From the NCBI RefSeq assembly GCF_000165835.1, contig NC_014640.1, positions 5,828,001 through 5,892,000 of the forward strand: a DNA stretch of 64,000 nucleotides, given 5' to 3'. Source of the stretch: Achromobacter xylosoxidans A8. GTDB lineage: Bacteria > Pseudomonadota > Gammaproteobacteria > Burkholderiales > Burkholderiaceae_B. The stretch's first letter is position 1, and every line of letters starts with the position of its first letter. The translations under genes were made by a program, and so were the position numbers. The notes beneath the pieces were generated by a model. The model had not been told where the DNA came from. It did no database searches and worked only from the letters and a program-made list of their open reading frames with translations. Below are positions 1 to 9,478 of the stretch, in pieces.

Positions 1-3000
1 CGTGACGTATTCCAGGCCTGCGGACAGATTGCCATAGGTCCTGGGCATGCCGGACCGCAGCGTGAACGGCGCCGCGCCTGGCACATTGAGCTGCATGGTG
101 CTGACCACGTCGCCGCCGCTCAGAAAGCTCATCCCGCCGGCCACGTATGAGCGCAAGGTCGAGCCGTTGGCCAGGTCCTTGCGTCCGCCCAGTTCCATCA
201 TGGGCGAGACCATGAACGAGGTCGTGTCGTTGCCGCGCACCTTCAGGTTGAAGGCGCCCGCGCCTTGTTCGTCGTAGCCGTCCTGCCGGATGTGGTTCAC
301 GTCCAGGTCCATGTACGGCCGCAAGTACCAGGACGGCTGGCTGAATTCGTAGGCGGTGCGCAGCCTGGCCGCCAGAAAGGACGATTCCGGCTTGCTCTTG
401 GCCACGCCGTCCAGCGTGCCGCGCGACATCCTGCTCTTCTCCACGCCGCCATGCACGGCAAGCGACACCTGCCACGGCGCATTGTTGTACTTCAAGGCCA
501 GGCCGCCCGCGTAGGTATCGCTATTGCCCGAGAGATCCGAGGCCGAGGTGGTCTTGCCATAGGCGTAGCTCAGCGAACCGCCCAGGAACCAGTTGGTGGC
601 GATCTCGCGCTGCGCGCCCAGCGTGAGCGTGCTCTGGCGCACGCGGTAGCCTTCGTCGTCCGAGGTGGCCTTGCGCTGGGTCCAGTTCGTGTCCAGACGG
701 GTCCAGACGCAATCGCCCTCGCGCAGGATGGTGCTTTCTCCGACGAACGCCGGGCAGCTCATCATCCGGTTCATCGACGCGTAGGACGCATGCATCTGGT
801 TGGCGGCGCGGGCGAACTGGCCGTCATGGGCGATGCGGTTCAAGGCGTCGCGGTACTGGTCCGCCGTCTGGATCCCCGTGAGCTTGTCGAAGGTGGCGGC
901 ATCGCTCTGTTTCCCCTGATCCCACAGCGCCTGCAACGAGTTCGCGATCCTCGCGCGATCCGCGCTCAGCGGCAATGCCGACGGGGTGAAATTGGCGTCG
1001 ACCGAAATGAGCGGATCGCGCAAGCCGCCGGCGCCGTTGTTCTTCAGCGCATAGTTGAACAAGGGGCTGTCGCTTGCGGTCGCGGGCATGCTGTTTTGCG
1101 CGGCATCGAAATGGCCTATCCCCAGCCACACGTTCTTCACGGGATTGCGCAGCACGGGTCGGACCGTTCCCGCGAAGGTCGATGCGCCCGATACCGAGAG
1201 GAAGTCGCTGTTGTGGCCGCCAAAGTCCAGATCGGGCCGGTAGGTTCCCGTGTGGTTCAGCGCGCCCGTGATCCGGGTCGCGGCAAACACGCCCGGCCTG
1301 CCCGGATTCAGGATGCCGGCGCTGGCCAGATCGCCCTGGAAGCGGGCGCCGCTGTACAGGTTGGCGCCGGCGTTGTTATGGAAGAGGCTGCCGCTACCCA
1401 TCAGCACGTCGCCCGCCACGGTTCCGCTATTGTTGACGACGGTCTGGCCGGCCACGTCGATCGCCGTCTTCGCCTGAATCGTGCCGGCATTGGTGATGGT
1501 GGTGCTGGCCAGCGGCGCGATGGCCAGGATGCCCGTGCCGGACTTGGCGTCGGCGCTTATCAAGGCATTCTGCTCCAGGCTGACCGAGACCGCCCGGCCT
1601 CCGCCATAGGCGCCATTGCTGATCGCGACCACGGCCGGCGAATTGGCGCCGGTGGCGACGACCTGCGCGGCATGGCCGATGGCCACGCTTACCGGCCCGC
1701 CGTATGCCGGGTAGTTGCCCGGCGTGCTGTATTGATAAAGTGCGCCGTCCTTGAACACGCCGCCCCCGCCCACGCTCATCGCCAGGATCGCGGGCGCGTT
1801 GGCGCCGGAAGTCTGGACAGTGCCGCCCGTGCCGATGGCCACGTTGATGCTGCCGCCATTGCCCTGGCCGCCGGTCAGTCCCGCGTTCTGTATGAGGCCC
1901 GTCGTGTATTGCGCGGACGACTGGTCGCCCGCCAGCCCGCCGCCGCCGCCCACGCTTTGCGCCAGGATGCCGGCGGCGCCTTTGCCCGAGGTCGCGACCG
2001 TACCCGAAATGGACAGGTTGACGGCATTGCCGTCGCCGCCTGCCGCCGGGGATCCGACGGGTTTCAAGGTCACGAGGCCGGGCCGCGTCGCCAGGCCGGC
2101 AATGCCGCCGCCCCCGCCTATGCTTTGCGCGACGATGCCATGCGAGTTCTTGCCGGCCGTGACGATGCTGCCGCCCACGTCCTGCGTCACGGTAACGCTT
2201 CCTCCCGGACCGACCATCGGCGAACTGGAGCCGAACGTGAGGTTCACCGCATTCGCGGCTGGCCCCGCGCCGTTATCCACCATGACCAGGCCGCCGCCGC
2301 CCCCTATGCTCTGCGCCAGCACGCCGAAGGACAGCGCGCCGTTCGTGACGACGCTGCCGCCCGTGTTGGCGACGCTGACACTGCCTCCGCCACCGGTGAC
2401 GTTGCCCAGGAAGCCGCCTCCCCCAGCTTTCGCGGTGCTCCCCAGCTGAATGTCGATGCCCGTGAGAGACGCGCTGGACGACACGGCCGCCATGCCGCCT
2501 CCGCCGCCCACGCTTTGCGCCAGGATCCCTGGAGAGAACCACCCTTGCGTGGTGACGCGGCCAATGTTGTTGGCCACGCTCACCGTGCCGCCGGACGCCT
2601 GGACCATGCCGAAGGTGTTGGTGATGGACGGGTATTCGGCGCCCAACGCGACCGCCAGCGAGGCCTCCTGCTGGATGGCGGCAAGGCTGGCATTGCGCAG
2701 GACCAGCGTGCTGACCCCGCCGCCGCCACCCACGCTCTGCGCCATGAGCCCGGCAGAGCCGCCCGCCCGGGTCGCGAGCGTCCCGCCATGAACCACGCTG
2801 GCCGCGCCGCCCGTGCTGGTCGAGGAACCCTGCTTCGGGTCGCCCGCGGCACCCAGCGTGATCGCCGCGGCGGTCTGGTTCCACAGAAACAGGGGCTGGT
2901 CGACCACCGAAATGCCGCCGCCCCCGCCCACGCTCTGCGCGAGTATGCCCGGCGCCTGGTAATCCTGCGTGGAGATCTGGCTGGTCGCGGCGCTGGCGTC

Positions 3001-6000
3001 GACCATGACGGCGCCGCCCGCGCCGCTGGCTCCGTCCACCCCGCCGGCACGCACATTGACCAGGGAGCCCAGCAGTGACCCGCCTTTGGTGCCCAGGAGG
3101 CTGACGATGCGGGTGATCTTGTCGATGATCGCTGGGGCCTGGCTGCCCGCGCCGGCCGATACCACCGCCTGCAGATCCTGCCCGCTGGCTGTGCTTCTGC
3201 CGCCGCCACCGCCTATGCTCTGCGCGACGATGCCCGCCGAACCGCTGCCTTGCGTCGCAATGACTCCCGTGTTCGTCACGATGGCCGGATCCGCAGCGCT
3301 GCCGCCGCCCGCGCCCGCCTCACCGCCGTTGCCGCCAGTCTGGTGGGTGATGCTGGTTTGCGGCAGCGCGACGGTGAACAGATCCTGCACGCCCGACGCG
3401 GCGGCCTTGATCAGCGCATCGATACTGGACAGCAGGCTGGACGCGCCCGCCGAATCTATCGTGCCCGCATTGCCTCCCCCGCCGCCGATGCTCTGCGCCA
3501 GGATGCCGGGCGCGTGGTCTCCCGCCGTCGAGATGGCGCCGTCATTGCGCACATTGAAGGCGCTGGCGCCGTTCCCCGCGCCGCCATTGCCGCCGGTCGT
3601 GACGCCGACCGACAGATTGACGGCCTTGCTGAACGCCAGCTGCGGCGTCTGCTCCAGCCAGCTCGCGGCCTTGTCCAGCAAGCCCGCCAGACTGGCCGGC
3701 GAGCCCAGGATGTCATTGAACGAGTTGGCGTCGTGCGCCTGGACGATGCCGCCGTTGCCGCCGCCCCCGCCTATGCTTTGCGCGACCAGGCCAGCCGCCC
3801 CCGTCCCCTGGGTGGCGATGATGCCCGTGACGGCGTTGCCGGCCCGCACCCGTCCGCCGCTGCCGCCCTGGCCGCCCTGCCCGCCATGGCGCACGCTCAG
3901 TTGCAGGTCGACCAGCGAGTTGCCTATGGTCGGAATCTTGACCGGCGCCAGCACCCCGCCGCCATTGCCGCCGCCGCCTCCTATGCTCTGGACCACCGCC
4001 CCATTGCTTTGCGCGCCCGCGGTGTGGATACCCCCCGCATTCGTGAACGCGGCGGTCCCGCCGTCGCCCGCGCCTTGGCCCGCGCCGCCGTTGGACACCG
4101 CAACCGTGACCGTGCCGCTGGGCTTGTCACCCAAGGGCGGCGCGATCGTGATGGCGCGGGAGTTGGCCAGCCCGCCGCTGCCGCCGCCTCCGCCTATGCT
4201 TTGCGCCAGCACGCCATTGCTGTGCGCGCCCAGCGTCGTGATCGTTCCCTGGCTGGCCTGCGTGAATGAAACCAGGCTGCCGGAGCCGCCGCTGCCGCCC
4301 TTGCCGCCGGTCGCCACAGTGACGTTCAACCCCACGCCCACGCCGACCGCATTGGCCGATCCGCCGCTGCCGCCACCGCCGCCTATGCTCTGCAGGATCA
4401 CGCCCGAGGCGTTGCCGGCGCGCGTCAGTATCTTGCCTTGCGAAGAAAACTGGACCAGCCCGCCATTGCCTGCCGCGCCGCCCGTGCCGCCGATCGCGAC
4501 CGACGCGATCACGCCGGTGCTGTTGGCGTCGCCGCCCAACCCGCCCCCGCCGCCTATGCTCTGCAACAGCACCGCGGCGCTGTTGTCGCCCGAGGTGTCG
4601 ATGCCGCCGCTATTGGCCATGGCGATACCGCCGCCCGCGCCGCCGGTTCCGCCATGCCCGCCGCCCACGGCGATGATGCCGTTGCTGGACGAGGCCAAGC
4701 CGCCGCCGCCGCCCGCGCTGTTGGCGATGACGGCGGCCGCATCGTTGCCGTAGGTGCTGATGCGGCCGGCATTGGTGATCGTGATCGCCTGGCCCGCGAC
4801 CGCGCCGGCGCCGCCATTGCCGCCTTGTCCGAATGCGCCGTTGGCGCCCGCCGGGCCGCCTTCCCCGCCCAGCACGCTGGCCATGATGCCCTTCGCGCCG
4901 ACAGTAGCGTTGGCGCCGGTCGTGATCGTGCCGGTATTGGTGATGACGATGGCGCCGGGCGCACCGCCCGCGCCGCCATTGTGGCCATCGAACCAGGAGC
5001 CGTTGCCGCCATTGCCGCCATTGCCGCCCTGGCTCAGCGCGTAGACGCCGATACCCCGATTGCCGTCGGTCTTGATGACGCCGCCGTTGCTGACGCTGAC
5101 CTGGCCGGCATTGCCCCCCGCCGCGGCCTTGGTGTCGGTATCGTTGGCGGTCGACGCATTGCCGCCGATGGAACGGGCGATCACGCCATACACGCCGTCG
5201 CCATGGCCGTTGACCGCAGTCCCGGCCGAGGACATGAACGTAACAGCCGAGGCATCGCCGCCCCGCCCGGCATCGCTATGCCCGCCGAAGTCCCCCGTAT
5301 GCTCGGCCGCCCCGGCCTGCCCGCCCGACGATATCAGTCCAACTCCGGCGCTGACGCCGTCCGGTCCCGGCCCGCGCGCGGTCACCGAGCTCGCGCCTTG
5401 CAGGATCACGGATGCCAAGCCTGCGCTGCCGCCATGGCCGGACGTGTACGCACTGTCGAAGCCATTGGCGATGGCGCTGTCGGTCCCCGCGCCGCCCCAG
5501 GATTGGACCGCAATGCCAAAGCCCGTGCCGACGATCGTGGCGTTGTTGAGCGTGATACGCGCCTGATGCCCGTCGCCGCCGATGCCGTAGCCGCCGTTGG
5601 GTCCGTCCGCATTGCCCCACAGGCCGCCGTTGCCGCCCGCCGAGTACAGGTCTATTCCCCGGCCCGCGGCATTGACCGTGCTGGCCGACAAGGTGTAATC
5701 GACGATCCGCCCGCCGCCGCCATTGCCGCCCCAATGGTTCACGTCGGCGTCCCTGCCGTTGCCGCCCTTGCCTCCGCTGACGTCGATCAGGATGCCGGTC
5801 TGACCGGGCGCACTGGCGCTGATGCGCTGGTTGCTGTCGGTCTGGACGAAGTCACGCTGGCCCCATTGCCCGTCATGGCCATTATTGGGGTGTTCGCCGC
5901 TGGAACAGCAGGTGCCGTCGGCGCCGCGAAACTGATAGGCCAGCGGCGCCGTCTGCGCCCAGGCCGGCCGCCCGAAGAGGTACACGGTGGAGATGCCTGC

Positions 6001-6075
6001 CTGCAAGCACAACGCCAGCCAGGTAAGCCGCAGGCCGTTGCGGCCGGGCTTTGGGATGTCTTGTTGTAGGGTCAT
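1..6075 (-). CDS. Giant autotransporter adhesin (type Va), 3' end cut by window edge
   Basis: The minus frame is open from an ATG at 6075 to the left edge, about 2025 residues. Residues 1-42 form a signal peptide ending in AWAQ. The passenger is very rich in Gly/Ala/Asn and carries about a dozen copies of an AQSIGGGGG-type motif between roughly 4720 and 1760, spaced about 65-90 residues; plus-strand marker GCTYTGCGC. From about residue 1770 the sequence changes to a C-terminal autotransporter beta-barrel: a cysteine-containing EGDCVW linker near 710, then WTQRKATSDDEGYRVRQSTL and barrel strands such as SWYLRPYMDLDVN (300-340) and YGNLSAGLEYV near the edge. About 235 barrel residues are present, so probably only 30-50 are missing. 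Known family role: the barrel inserts in the outer membrane and the passenger is exposed as an adhesin-like surface protein. The start has only a weak ribosome site. The ligand cannot be predicted. Confidence 0.9.
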   Translation of the reverse strand, partial: MTLQQDIPKPGRNGLRLTWLALCLQAGISTVYLFGRPAWAQTAPLAYQFRGADGTCCSSGEHPNNGHDGQWGQRDFVQTDSNQRISASAPGQTGILIDVSGGKGGNGRDADVNHWGGNGGGGRIVDYTLSASTVNAAGRGIDLYSAGGNGGLWGNADGPNGGYGIGGDGHQARITLNNATIVGTGFGIAVQSWGGAGTDSAIANGFDSAYTSGHGGSAGLASVILQGASSVTARGPGPDGVSAGVGLISSGGQAGAAEHTGDFGGHSDAGRGGDASAVTFMSSAGTAVNGHGDGVYGVIARSIGGNASTANDTDTKAAAGGNAGQVSVSNGGVIKTDGNRGIGVYALSQGGNGGNGGNGSWFDGHNGGAGGAPGAIVITNTGTITTGANATVGAKGIMASVLGGEGGPAGANGAFGQGGNGGAGAVAGQAITITNAGRISTYGNDAAAVIANSAGGGGGLASSSNGIIAVGGGHGGTGGAGGGIAMANSGGIDTSGDNSAAVLLQSIGGGGGLGGDANSTGVIASVAIGGTGGAAGNGGLVQFSSQGKILTRAGNASGVILQSIGGGGGSGGSANAVGVGVGLNVTVATGGKGGSGGSGSLVSFTQASQGTITTLGAHSNGVLAQSIGGGGGSGGLANSRAITIAPPLGDKPSGTVTVAVSNGGAGQGAGDGGTAAFTNAGGIHTAGAQSNGAVVQSIGGGGGNGGGVLAPVKIPTIGNSLVDLQLSVRHGGQGGQGGSGGRVRAGNAVTGIIATQGTGAAGLVAQSIGGGGGNGGIVQAHDANSFNDILGSPASLAGLLDKAASWLEQTPQLAFSKAVNLSVGVTTGGNGGAGNGASAFNVRNDGAISTAGDHAPGILAQSIGGGGGNAGTIDSAGASSLLSSIDALIKAAASGVQDLFTVALPQTSITHQTGGNGGEAGAGGGSAADPAIVTNTGVIATQGSGSAGIVAQSIGGGGGRSTASGQDLQAVVSAGAGSQAPAIIDKITRIVSLLGTKGGSLLGSLVNVRAGGVDGASGAGGAVMVDASAATSQISTQDYQAPGILAQSVGGGGGISVVDQPLFLWNQTAAAITLGAAGDPKQGSSTSTGGAASVVHGGTLATRAGGSAGLMAQSVGGGGGVSTLVLRNASLAAIQQEASLAVALGAEYPSITNTFGMVQASGGTVSVANNIGRVTTQGWFSPGILAQSVGGGGGMAAVSSSASLTGIDIQLGSTAKAGGGGFLGNVTGGGGSVSVANTGGSVVTNGALSFGVLAQSIGGGGGLVMVDNGAGPAANAVNLTFGSSSPMVGPGGSVTVTQDVGGSIVTAGKNSHGIVAQSIGGGGGIAGLATRPGLVTLKPVGSPAAGGDGNAVNLSISGTVATSGKGAAGILAQSVGGGGGLAGDQSSAQYTTGLIQNAGLTGGQGNGGSINVAIGTGGTVQTSGANAPAILAMSVGGGGVFKDGALYQYSTPGNYPAYGGPVSVAIGHAAQVVATGANSPAVVAISNGAYGGGRAVSVSLEQNALISADAKSGTGILAIAPLASTTITNAGTIQAKTAIDVAGQTVVNNSGTVAGDVLMGSGSLFHNNAGANLYSGARFQGDLASAGILNPGRPGVFAATRITGALNHTGTYRPDLDFGGHNSDFLSVSGASTFAGTVRPVLRNPVKNVWLGIGHFDAAQNSMPATASDSPLFNYALKNNGAGGLRDPLISVDANFTPSALPLSADRARIANSLQALWDQGKQSDAATFDKLTGIQTADQYRDALNRIAHDGQFARAANQMHASYASMNRMMSCPAFVGESTILREGDCVWTRLDTNWTQRKATSDDEGYRVRQSTLTLGAQREIATNWFLGGSLSYAYGKTTSASDLSGNSDTYAGGLALKYNNAPWQVSLAVHGGVEKSRMSRGTLDGVAKSKPESSFLAARLRTAYEFSQPSWYLRPYMDLDVNHIRQDGYDEQGAGAFNLKVRGNDTTSFMVSPMMELGGRKDLANGSTLRSYVAGGMSFLSGGDVVSTMQLNVPGAAPFTLRSGMPRTYGNLSAGLEYVT
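1750..4730 (-). repeat. Coding tandem-like repeats (QS-I/V-GGGGG motif) in the autotransporter passenger
   Basis: Recurrent blocks read on the plus strand as CCGCC(G/C)CC followed by CTATGCTYTGCGC or CACGCTYTGCGC occur near 1960, 2120, 2310, 2505, 2735, 2930, 3215, 3490, 3775, 3990, 4195, 4385 and 4555. On the coding strand each encodes (I/L)-(A/L/V)-Q-S-(I/V)-G-G-G-G-G. Intervening sequence is diverged, so these are old protein repeats rather than recent DNA duplications. The poly-glycine loops probably mark turns of a beta-helix passenger (inference). Confidence 0.85.
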
Positions 6076-6241
6076 GGCGGCGGCGGCGAAAATAGGGCAG
6101 ATAGAGAAAATCGCCGTTCCCCGCCCGCTCCACAAGTCTGGGATGACGAATCAACCATCCTGGCTGATGAGCGGCGGATGGCCGCCACCAGCTCTGGATT
6201 GCCCAGGCATGGGAAAATCGCAACTCTCTGGGAACACCGAC

Positions 6242-6853
6242 ATGTCCACCTCGCCCGCCGACAATGTGATTTCGCTGTATCGCGAACACGCCGACGCCTT
6301 CGAGAAATTGCGCGGCAAGCAGCTGGTAGAACGCGCCTGGCTGGAGGCGTTCCTGGACCTGCTGCCCGGCCCCGCTCCCGAGGTGTTGGACATAGGCTGC
6401 GGCACCGGCATCCCCATCGCCCGCCATCTGATCGAACGCGGCTGCAGGCTGACCGGCGTGGATGCCTCGGACGCGCTGCTTGCGCGGGCAAGAGCCTCGT
6501 TCCCTGAACACAGCTGGATTGAAGCGGACATGCGCAGCCTGCCGCCCTTGCGCCCATTCCAGGGGCTGATCGCCTGGCACAGCTTCTTTCACCTGCGGCC
6601 GGAAGACCAGCGCCCCATGTTCGACGCCTTCGAGCGCCTGGCCGCGCCGGGCGCGGCGCTGATGTTCACCAGCGGGACCCATCTGGGCGAAGCCATCGGG
6701 CAATTCGAAGGCCAGCCGCTCTATCACGGCAGCCTGGACACCGCGGAGTATCGCGAACTGTTGCGCCAGACCGGCTTCGAAGTGATGCGCCACGTCGAAG
6801 CCGACAAGACCTGCGGCGGCGCGAACATCTGGCTGGCACAACGGCGCAGATAA
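6242..6853 (+). CDS. Class I SAM-dependent methyltransferase
   Basis: A 203-residue cytoplasmic protein with the Rossmann methyltransferase motif I EVLDIGCGTGIP at residues 47-58, an acidic motif II in TGVDAS and a motif near EADMRSLPPL. A later DxxGFEVM stretch fits the end of such a fold. It transfers a methyl group from S-adenosylmethionine to an unidentified small-molecule substrate; the short length suggests a metabolite rather than DNA or RNA. I chose the ATG at 6242 because homologous methyltransferases usually start just before VISLYREHA; an in-frame ATG at 6209 would add 11 residues. It is divergent from the autotransporter and has no obvious operon partner. A hairpin follows the stop. 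Confidence 0.8.
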   Translation: MSTSPADNVISLYREHADAFEKLRGKQLVERAWLEAFLDLLPGPAPEVLDIGCGTGIPIARHLIERGCRLTGVDASDALLARARASFPEHSWIEADMRSLPPLRPFQGLIAWHSFFHLRPEDQRPMFDAFERLAAPGAALMFTSGTHLGEAIGQFEGQPLYHGSLDTAEYRELLRQTGFEVMRHVEADKTCGGANIWLAQRRR

Positions 6854-6877
6854 AACCTTTGAGTTACCTCAAGGTTT
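6853..6877 (+). terminator. Hairpin downstream of the methyltransferase gene
   Basis: An AAACCTT(T)GAG arm pairs with CTCAAGGTTT across a four-base loop directly after the stop codon, with one bulged T. A second short hairpin (CCGGCG/CGCCGG) follows within 5 bases. There is no T-run, so this could be a Rho-independent-like pause or just a stem-loop. Confidence 0.4.
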
Positions 6878-7097
6878 GACCGGCGCACAACGCCGGACAA
6901 CGCCCCTCTGCGCCATAATCAACATGCCGCGGTCCCTCATGGGCCGCGCGAGGCCCACCTAGCCTCTTCGGTTTCCCTCACCTCGATCAGGCGGACCCGG
7001 CACTCATACAAAGACTTATCCTCTCGCTACCCGGCGATGAAGGATACGCGAAGCGCCTTGCCGCCTTGTGCCAAGGCGAACTTCAAAGGACCCCGCG

Positions 7098-9461
7098 ATG
7101 AAACTCCGCGAGTATTGGCTATCTGGCCATGGCCCCATCCAACACCGCGCCGAAACCGTGGACCGCGTCGACGCGCTGGTGCAGCGCCTGGCGGCCAGCG
7201 GCCAGGTCGCCAGCCCGGACGATGCCTACGCCATGCTGGCCGCGGCCGACCGCCTAAGCTGCGCGGCGATGAACGTGGTGGCGCATATGACCTATGCCCG
7301 CCGCATCGACCTGAACGGCGCGCCGCTGGGCGCCGAGGACTTCAAGCCCAACCCCGAGGGCCATACCGGCGGCTCGCTGAATATGGCGCCCGCCTTCGTC
7401 GCCTATCTGCTGGCCAATGCGCTCAGCGGCAAGACCCGCGGCTGGCTGATGGGCCAGGGCCATTGCGTGGCCGCCATCGAGGCCGTCAACGCTTTGACTG
7501 GCGACGTGTCGCCGGCGCAGCGCGGCCGCTATGACCGCAGCGAGGCCGGACTGGGGCGCCTGATCACGGACTTCTATTCCTACGCCATCGACGCGCGGGG
7601 ATTGCCGGCCGTGCCGCTGGGCAGCCACGCCGGCCCCAACACTGCGGGCGCCGTGTCCGAAGGCGGCTACCTCGGCTTCGCCGGCCTGCAATACGTGCAC
7701 ATGCCCCTGCCGGGAGAAAGCCTGGTGGCCTTCCTGAGCGACGGCGCCTTCGAAGAACAACGCGGCTCCGACTGGGCCACGCGCTGGTGGCGCGCCGAGG
7801 ATTGCGGCCAGGCCGTGCCGGTCATGATCCTCAATGGCCGCCGCATCGAGCAGCGCACGCAGATCGTGCAGGAAGGCGGCGCGCATTGGCTGGCGGAGGA
7901 CCTGCGCCACAACGGCTTCGACCCGCTGATCGTCGACGGCCGCGATCCGGCAGCCATCGCCTGGGCCATCCTGGCTGCCGAGGAAGCGCTGGCCGCGAAC
8001 CTGGCGGCGCCGGACTTCCAGTATCCCGCCCGGCTGCCCTATGTCATCGCCGAGACCGAGAAGGGATTCGGCTTTCCGGGCGCCGGCACCAATGCCGCGC
8101 ACAACCTGCCGCTGGGCGGCAATCCGCACGCCGACAGCGCGGCGCGCGATGCCTTCAACGCCAGCGCCGCCCGGCTGTTCGTGCCGGAAGCGGAATTGGA
8201 CGCGGCGCTGGCCACACTGGCCAATCACCAAGCGCAGCAACGCCCGCAGGAAAGCGGACACTCCATGGCGCACCGGCATCCCGACGCCCCCGCTCTGCCC
8301 GAACCTGCCTGGGAAACCACCGGCAACCAGGGCAGCGCCATGGCCGCGCTGGACCGCTGGTTCGTGGCGCTGGTGCGGGCCAACTCGGGCCTGCGGGTGC
8401 GCATCGGCAATCCGGACGAGCTGGCCAGCAACAAGATGGGCGGCACGCTGGGCTTGTTGAAGCACCGCGTCGACCATCCGGAGGCCGGCGTCGCCGAGGA
8501 CCAGCACGGCGCCGTCATCACCGCCTTGAACGAGGAAGCCGTGGCCGCCGCCGCGCTCGCCAACAAGGGCGGCCTGAACCTCATCGTCAGCTACGAGGCC
8601 TTCGCGGTGAAGATGCTGGGCCTGCTGCGCCAGGAGATCATCTTCGCGCGCCGCAAGAAGGAACTGGGGCAGGCGCCGGGATGGCTGGCGGTGCCGCTGG
8701 TGGTCACCTCCCACACCTGGGAGAACGCCAAGAACGAGCAATCGCACCAGGACCCCACCATAGGCGAAGCCTTGCTGGGCGAAATGTCCGACACCTCCCG
8801 CGTGCTGTTCCCGGTCGACGGCAACAGCGCCGCAGCGGCGCTGCGCGCGGTCTATGCCCAGCGCGCCCAAGTGGCCTGCATGGTGGTGTCCAAGCGCGAC
8901 GGCGCGCAGCGCTTCGACGCGCGGGCCGCGCAGGCCCTGGTCGAACAGGGCGCGGCCCACGTCGTGGGCGACCCGCAGAGCAGCGCGCTGCAATTCGTCG
9001 CCATCGGCGCCTACCAGCTCGAAGAGGCCCTGAAGGCGCGCGCCCATCTGGCGCGGCTGGGTCATGAATGCTGCGTGTCCGTGGTGCTGGAGCCCGGCCG
9101 CCTGCGAGCGCCGCGCGACGAACTGGAGGCTGCTTTCGTGCTGTCCGACGACGCCGTCCATGCGCTCTTCCCGCCCGGCCTGCCGCGCGTGCTGCTGTGC
9201 CACACGCGCCCCGAACCCATGCTGGGCGTGCTGCGCCGGCTGGACGGCGGCCCGGCCCGCACCCGGGCGCTGGGCTACATCAGCCGCGGCGGCACGCTGG
9301 ACGTGCCCGGCATGCTATTCGCCAACCGCTGCACCTGGGCGCACGCGGTCGACGCTGCTGCCGCCGTAGCCGGCTGGCGCCGCGAGGACGTGCTGGATAC
9401 GCCGCGACTGCAAGCCATCGACGGCAGGGGCGATCCCGCCGACCTCGCCACCCCTTCTTGA
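7098..9461 (+). CDS. Divergent phosphoketolase-family enzyme (thiamine diphosphate dependent)
   Basis: The 787-residue protein has phosphoketolase length and domain order: N-terminal ThDP-binding half (EGHTGGSLN near residue 87, GQGHC near 120, SHAGPNTAG near 178, SDG near 214 with the matching LNG near 245), middle domain with SHQDP near 548, and a C-terminal domain. True phosphoketolases split xylulose-5-P or fructose-6-P with phosphate to acetyl phosphate. Several canonical signatures are altered here: GPGHGG is GQGHC, the IHEGGELG histidine is Ser (VSEGGYLG), and GDGEAETGP is SDGAFEEQR. The Mg-binding Asp and Asn survive. It may therefore be a sub-family with different chemistry; proteobacterial relatives are sometimes named xylulose-5-phosphate 3-epimerase. 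Start: ATG at 7098 with AAAGGA 7 bases upstream. The stop overlaps a candidate start of the next gene (TGATG). Confidence 0.8.
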   Translation: MKLREYWLSGHGPIQHRAETVDRVDALVQRLAASGQVASPDDAYAMLAAADRLSCAAMNVVAHMTYARRIDLNGAPLGAEDFKPNPEGHTGGSLNMAPAFVAYLLANALSGKTRGWLMGQGHCVAAIEAVNALTGDVSPAQRGRYDRSEAGLGRLITDFYSYAIDARGLPAVPLGSHAGPNTAGAVSEGGYLGFAGLQYVHMPLPGESLVAFLSDGAFEEQRGSDWATRWWRAEDCGQAVPVMILNGRRIEQRTQIVQEGGAHWLAEDLRHNGFDPLIVDGRDPAAIAWAILAAEEALAANLAAPDFQYPARLPYVIAETEKGFGFPGAGTNAAHNLPLGGNPHADSAARDAFNASAARLFVPEAELDAALATLANHQAQQRPQESGHSMAHRHPDAPALPEPAWETTGNQGSAMAALDRWFVALVRANSGLRVRIGNPDELASNKMGGTLGLLKHRVDHPEAGVAEDQHGAVITALNEEAVAAAALANKGGLNLIVSYEAFAVKMLGLLRQEIIFARRKKELGQAPGWLAVPLVVTSHTWENAKNEQSHQDPTIGEALLGEMSDTSRVLFPVDGNSAAAALRAVYAQRAQVACMVVSKRDGAQRFDARAAQALVEQGAAHVVGDPQSSALQFVAIGAYQLEEALKARAHLARLGHECCVSVVLEPGRLRAPRDELEAAFVLSDDAVHALFPPGLPRVLLCHTRPEPMLGVLRRLDGGPARTRALGYISRGGTLDVPGMLFANRCTWAHAVDAAAAVAGWRREDVLDTPRLQAIDGRGDPADLATPS

Positions 9462-9478
9462 TGCGGCACAAGGACATT

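Noticed and set aside
2000..4700. Regularly spaced repeats that could suggest a CRISPR or satellite array
   Set aside because: The repeats are in frame, diverged at third positions and encode a known glycine motif; spacing and unit size are not CRISPR-like.
265..6069. Long plus-strand open frames opposite the autotransporter
   Set aside because: They are mirror images of the repetitive GC-rich minus-strand gene, giving Pro/Ala/Arg-rich chains with no domain. The minus frame has a signal peptide, repeats and a barrel.
6880..7097. Possible riboswitch upstream of the phosphoketolase-like gene
   Set aside because: The leader has some short inverted repeats but no consensus of a known riboswitch could be recognised by eye.
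9068..9478. N-terminal extension of the MBL nuclease frame back into the phosphoketolase gene
   Set aside because: The extra part is an Arg/Ala-rich shadow of the upstream gene; the family starts at MLTLTCLGG.
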